Shown here: positions 62,195 to 64,000 of the stretch, piece after piece
Numbering within the stretch: position 1 is the first letter of the stretch
How the letters are laid out: every line of letters starts with the position of its first letter
Source: Methyloceanibacter sp038326945
GTDB lineage: Bacteria > Pseudomonadota > Alphaproteobacteria > Rhizobiales > Methyloligellaceae
Reading direction: 5' to 3'
Assembly (NCBI GenBank): GCA_038326945.1
Contig: JBBQKN010000003.1
Coordinates: forward strand, 66,705 to 130,704
DNA length: 64,000 nt
Position numbers and translations under genes: made by a program
Notes under the pieces: generated by a model
What the model was told of the DNA's origin: nothing
The model's database searches: none
Seen by the model: the letters and a program-made list of their open reading frames with translations, nothing else

Positions 62195-63551
62195 ATGGCG
62201 CCGAACGCACCGGGTCAATCAGTTTCCCTCATTGAACCCATCTACATCACGGGGCGCGCCAATGACGCGATCATCTTAGGCAGCTCTTGCATCACGATCG
62301 CTGCCAAAGGAATGGAAATTAGATGTAGGGCGAAGCCGCTCTGCGCTTGCGGCCGCGTCCTAGGCTTGTGGTAGTCGCCGAAGTGCCCGAGGCGTCAGCG
62401 GTTCAGTCCCTTGGACAATTCGGAGGCCGCCCGGTAACTCTGAAATTTGGTGATTATTCCCCGCCTACCAAGTCTCTCGTGCTTTGCTATCGATATCTGC
62501 CGGACGGCTCCGTTCGCGTCGAATTGAGCCCCAACCCTCAAGAATTGGCAATTTACACAAGCCGTCGAGCGCGCCTCAACTCAGTCATCTTCCATGTGAT
62601 GAACTTTCCGAAGTTCCTCAGTGGAAATGATGTGAAGTGGCGTTCGGAACAGGGAGACGAGCGGCTTCTTGGACGCGTGGTGCTGAACGAAAAGGACTGG
62701 ATTGTTGAGATTCAGGAGTTACCGCGTACAAAAGAGCTAGTCGAGGAACTGCGCAAAGAAGGTGGGTATGGAATCACCCACGTGGGGCGGCTTACCCGCA
62801 GAAAGCACAGCTTCTCGATCTCGGAAGCAGAGAAAATCTTGCGCGAATTGCACGTGTTCCTGTCTTTCGCGCGGGGGCTGTCGACGCCTCTAGTCCTTCC
62901 GGTCGGATTGGATGCCGGAGGTCACAGGGCTTATGAGAATTGGGGGTTGGGGCTCGGCACACCGTGGGAGCCGCGAGGATCGTGGTTCGACTTGCATCAC
63001 GGCGAATGTTTGGCCGGTCTTTATCCAGGGTTCATGGCTTTGCTGCGCGATGGCGACTTGGGCAAGGCCGCGTCCAGCGCAATCTATTGGTATTTGCGAA
63101 GCAATCGCGCGGGAGAGGGGGCAGGGGTGGATAGTGGCATTATCCTCGCCCAGGCAGCGCTTGAAAGACTGACGTCGGCGTATTTGGCGCGTCGGGGCCT
63201 GCCGCAGAAGGGCAACGCTGCCGTTCGCTTCGTTCGCGCTTGGCAGGCACTGGGGCTCCCAACGGCGATTCCGAAAGCTACATCCCTAGTTTACCGCGCA
63301 AGAACGAAGAATGGACCAATTCAGGTGATGCACTCACGGCGGTGAGAAATGAACTAGTGCACCCCCAAGGTCGACTAAAGGTACCCAAGGGCAAATTCAT
63401 TGCAGAGATCTGGAAGCTGGCGCAGTGGTATGTGGAGCTCACTCTGCTCCGCCTTTCTGAATATGACGGCGTTTACTCAAATCGCCTACGCGCCAAGTGG
63501 GTGGGAGAAGTGGAGGATGTCCCGTGGCTCACCATCCGCCATCGACGCTGA
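62195..63551 (+). pseudogene. Unrecognised protein with HEPN-like C-terminal motif, frameshifted twice
   Basis: Three frames join into one protein of about 450 residues. The first (ATG 62195, GAGGGGAA upstream) reads MAPNAPGQSVSLIEPIYITG and continues to about 62345. The second (to about 63285) has LSPNPQELAIYTSRRARLNS, WSFD-like charged blocks and ARGLSTPLVLPVGLDAGGHR. The third (to 63551) contains DALTAVRNELVHPQGRLKVP. RNELVH matches the R-x4-H motif of HEPN RNases, and the Leu/Val-rich context fits a helical HEPN fold. The base composition is lower in GC than the neighbours. It lies between def and fmt. I do not recognise the family. A role in defence is inference. Confidence 0.6.
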
Positions 63552-63614
63552 GGCGCAAGTCAATTCACTAATGGCCATCCTGGTACTCCGAATGTTTCGC
63601 CCTGCGACGCGCCG

Positions 63615-64000
63615 ATGATGCGCATTGTTTTCATGGGTACGCCGGACTTCGCCGTGCCGACGCTTGGCGCGGTGCTTGCCGCCGGTCATGAGGTCGCCGC
63701 CGTCTACACCCAGCCGCCACGCGCCGCAGGGCGTGGGCTCGCGCCCCGGAAATCGCCGGTGCAGCTCTTCGCCGAAACCAGGCACATTCCGGTGCTGACG
63801 CCGGAGCGGTTGCAGGGCAGGGACGAGGCGGAGAGGTTTCGCAACCTCAAACCCGATGTCGCCGTGGTCGTGGCCTATGGCCTCATCCTGCCAAAGCCGG
63901 TTCTCGATGCGGCTCGGCTCGGCTGCTTCAACCTTCATGCCTCGTTGCTTCCGCGCTGGCGGGGTGCGGCGCCGATCCAGCGCGCGATCATGGCGGGGGA
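63615..64000 (+). CDS. fmt: Methionyl-tRNA formyltransferase (3' end cut by window edge)
   Basis: Formylates initiator Met-tRNA. The first 128 residues are visible: MMRIVFMGTPDFAVPTLGAV, AVYTQPPRAAGRGLAPRKSP, VVVAYGLILPKPVLDA, and the formyl-THF binding motif CFNLHASLLPRWRGAAPIQR. The start is ATG 63615 or 63618. It follows the HEPN-like pseudogene rather than def directly. The remainder lies beyond the window. Confidence 0.95.
   Translation, partial: MMRIVFMGTPDFAVPTLGAVLAAGHEVAAVYTQPPRAAGRGLAPRKSPVQLFAETRHIPVLTPERLQGRDEAERFRNLKPDVAVVVAYGLILPKPVLDAARLGCFNLHASLLPRWRGAAPIQRAIMAG

Noticed and set aside
1..64000. CRISPR arrays, tRNA genes, insertion sequences, prophage
   Set aside because: No regular repeat-spacer pattern, cloverleaf, transposase or integrase was found on either strand.

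Overview
This 64 kb window is chromosomal, GC-rich alphaproteobacterial DNA, most likely from a member of the Hyphomicrobiales (Rhizobiales). The evidence is conserved gene order: miaB-phoH-ybeY-corC-lnt-xre-metK-trmB-rimP, a c-type cytochrome next to kdsB-pheA, ffs-dnaX-ybaB-recR, and rmuC/def/fmt. A xenogeneic element is not visible: there is no integrase, transposase, phage gene, CRISPR array, plasmid gene or tRNA in the window. I cannot name the genus.

Layout. 0-9.4 kb, minus strand: translation/tRNA-modification and envelope housekeeping genes running toward rimP, which is cut by the left edge. 9.6-22.3 kb: a small secreted protein, an O-antigen-ligase-like protein, a sulfotransferase, a DUF3008 protein, then a pbpC/alpha-2-macroglobulin pair and a LysR/serine-hydrolase pair. 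22.6-29.2 kb, plus strand: a five-gene periplasmic/outer-membrane locus (imelysin, OprB-type porin, di-haem oxidoreductase, second imelysin, Tat-exported DUF1513 protein), most likely for iron (or another metal). 29.4-34.2 kb: AsmA, a GH25 lysozyme and a frameshifted GT39-like membrane glycosyltransferase. 34.2-37.3 kb: rimO, an orphan Flp-type pilin too short for routine ORF calling, and a frameshifted cpaE. 37.3-40.5 kb: GST, leucyl aminopeptidase, NlpC/P60 protein and a 26-residue membrane miniprotein. 40.5-49.3 kb, minus strand: a Yej-type peptide ABC importer with two tandem binding proteins, an internal stop in yejB and a cation-efflux gene between yejE and yejF. 49.5-56.3 kb: a duplicated-domain cytochrome c, kdsB, pheA, a membrane protein, the SRP RNA gene ffs, dnaX, ybaB and recR. 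56.3-64 kb: sulfotransferase, Gly/Tyr-rich protein, an AmpG-like transporter beside the tail of a second one, a VOC protein, K+ channel, rmuC, def, a broken gene carrying a HEPN-like motif, and the start of fmt.

The most interesting regions are the imelysin/porin/di-haem locus, the broken HEPN-like gene inserted between def and fmt, the ampG stub that records a gene replacement, the promoter-plus-hairpin arrangement in front of rimP, and the modified yej operon. Several genes carry single disruptions (GT39, cpaE, yejB, the membrane protein before ffs, the HEPN-like gene). These could be real decay or assembly indels, and each should be checked in reads before biological interpretation.
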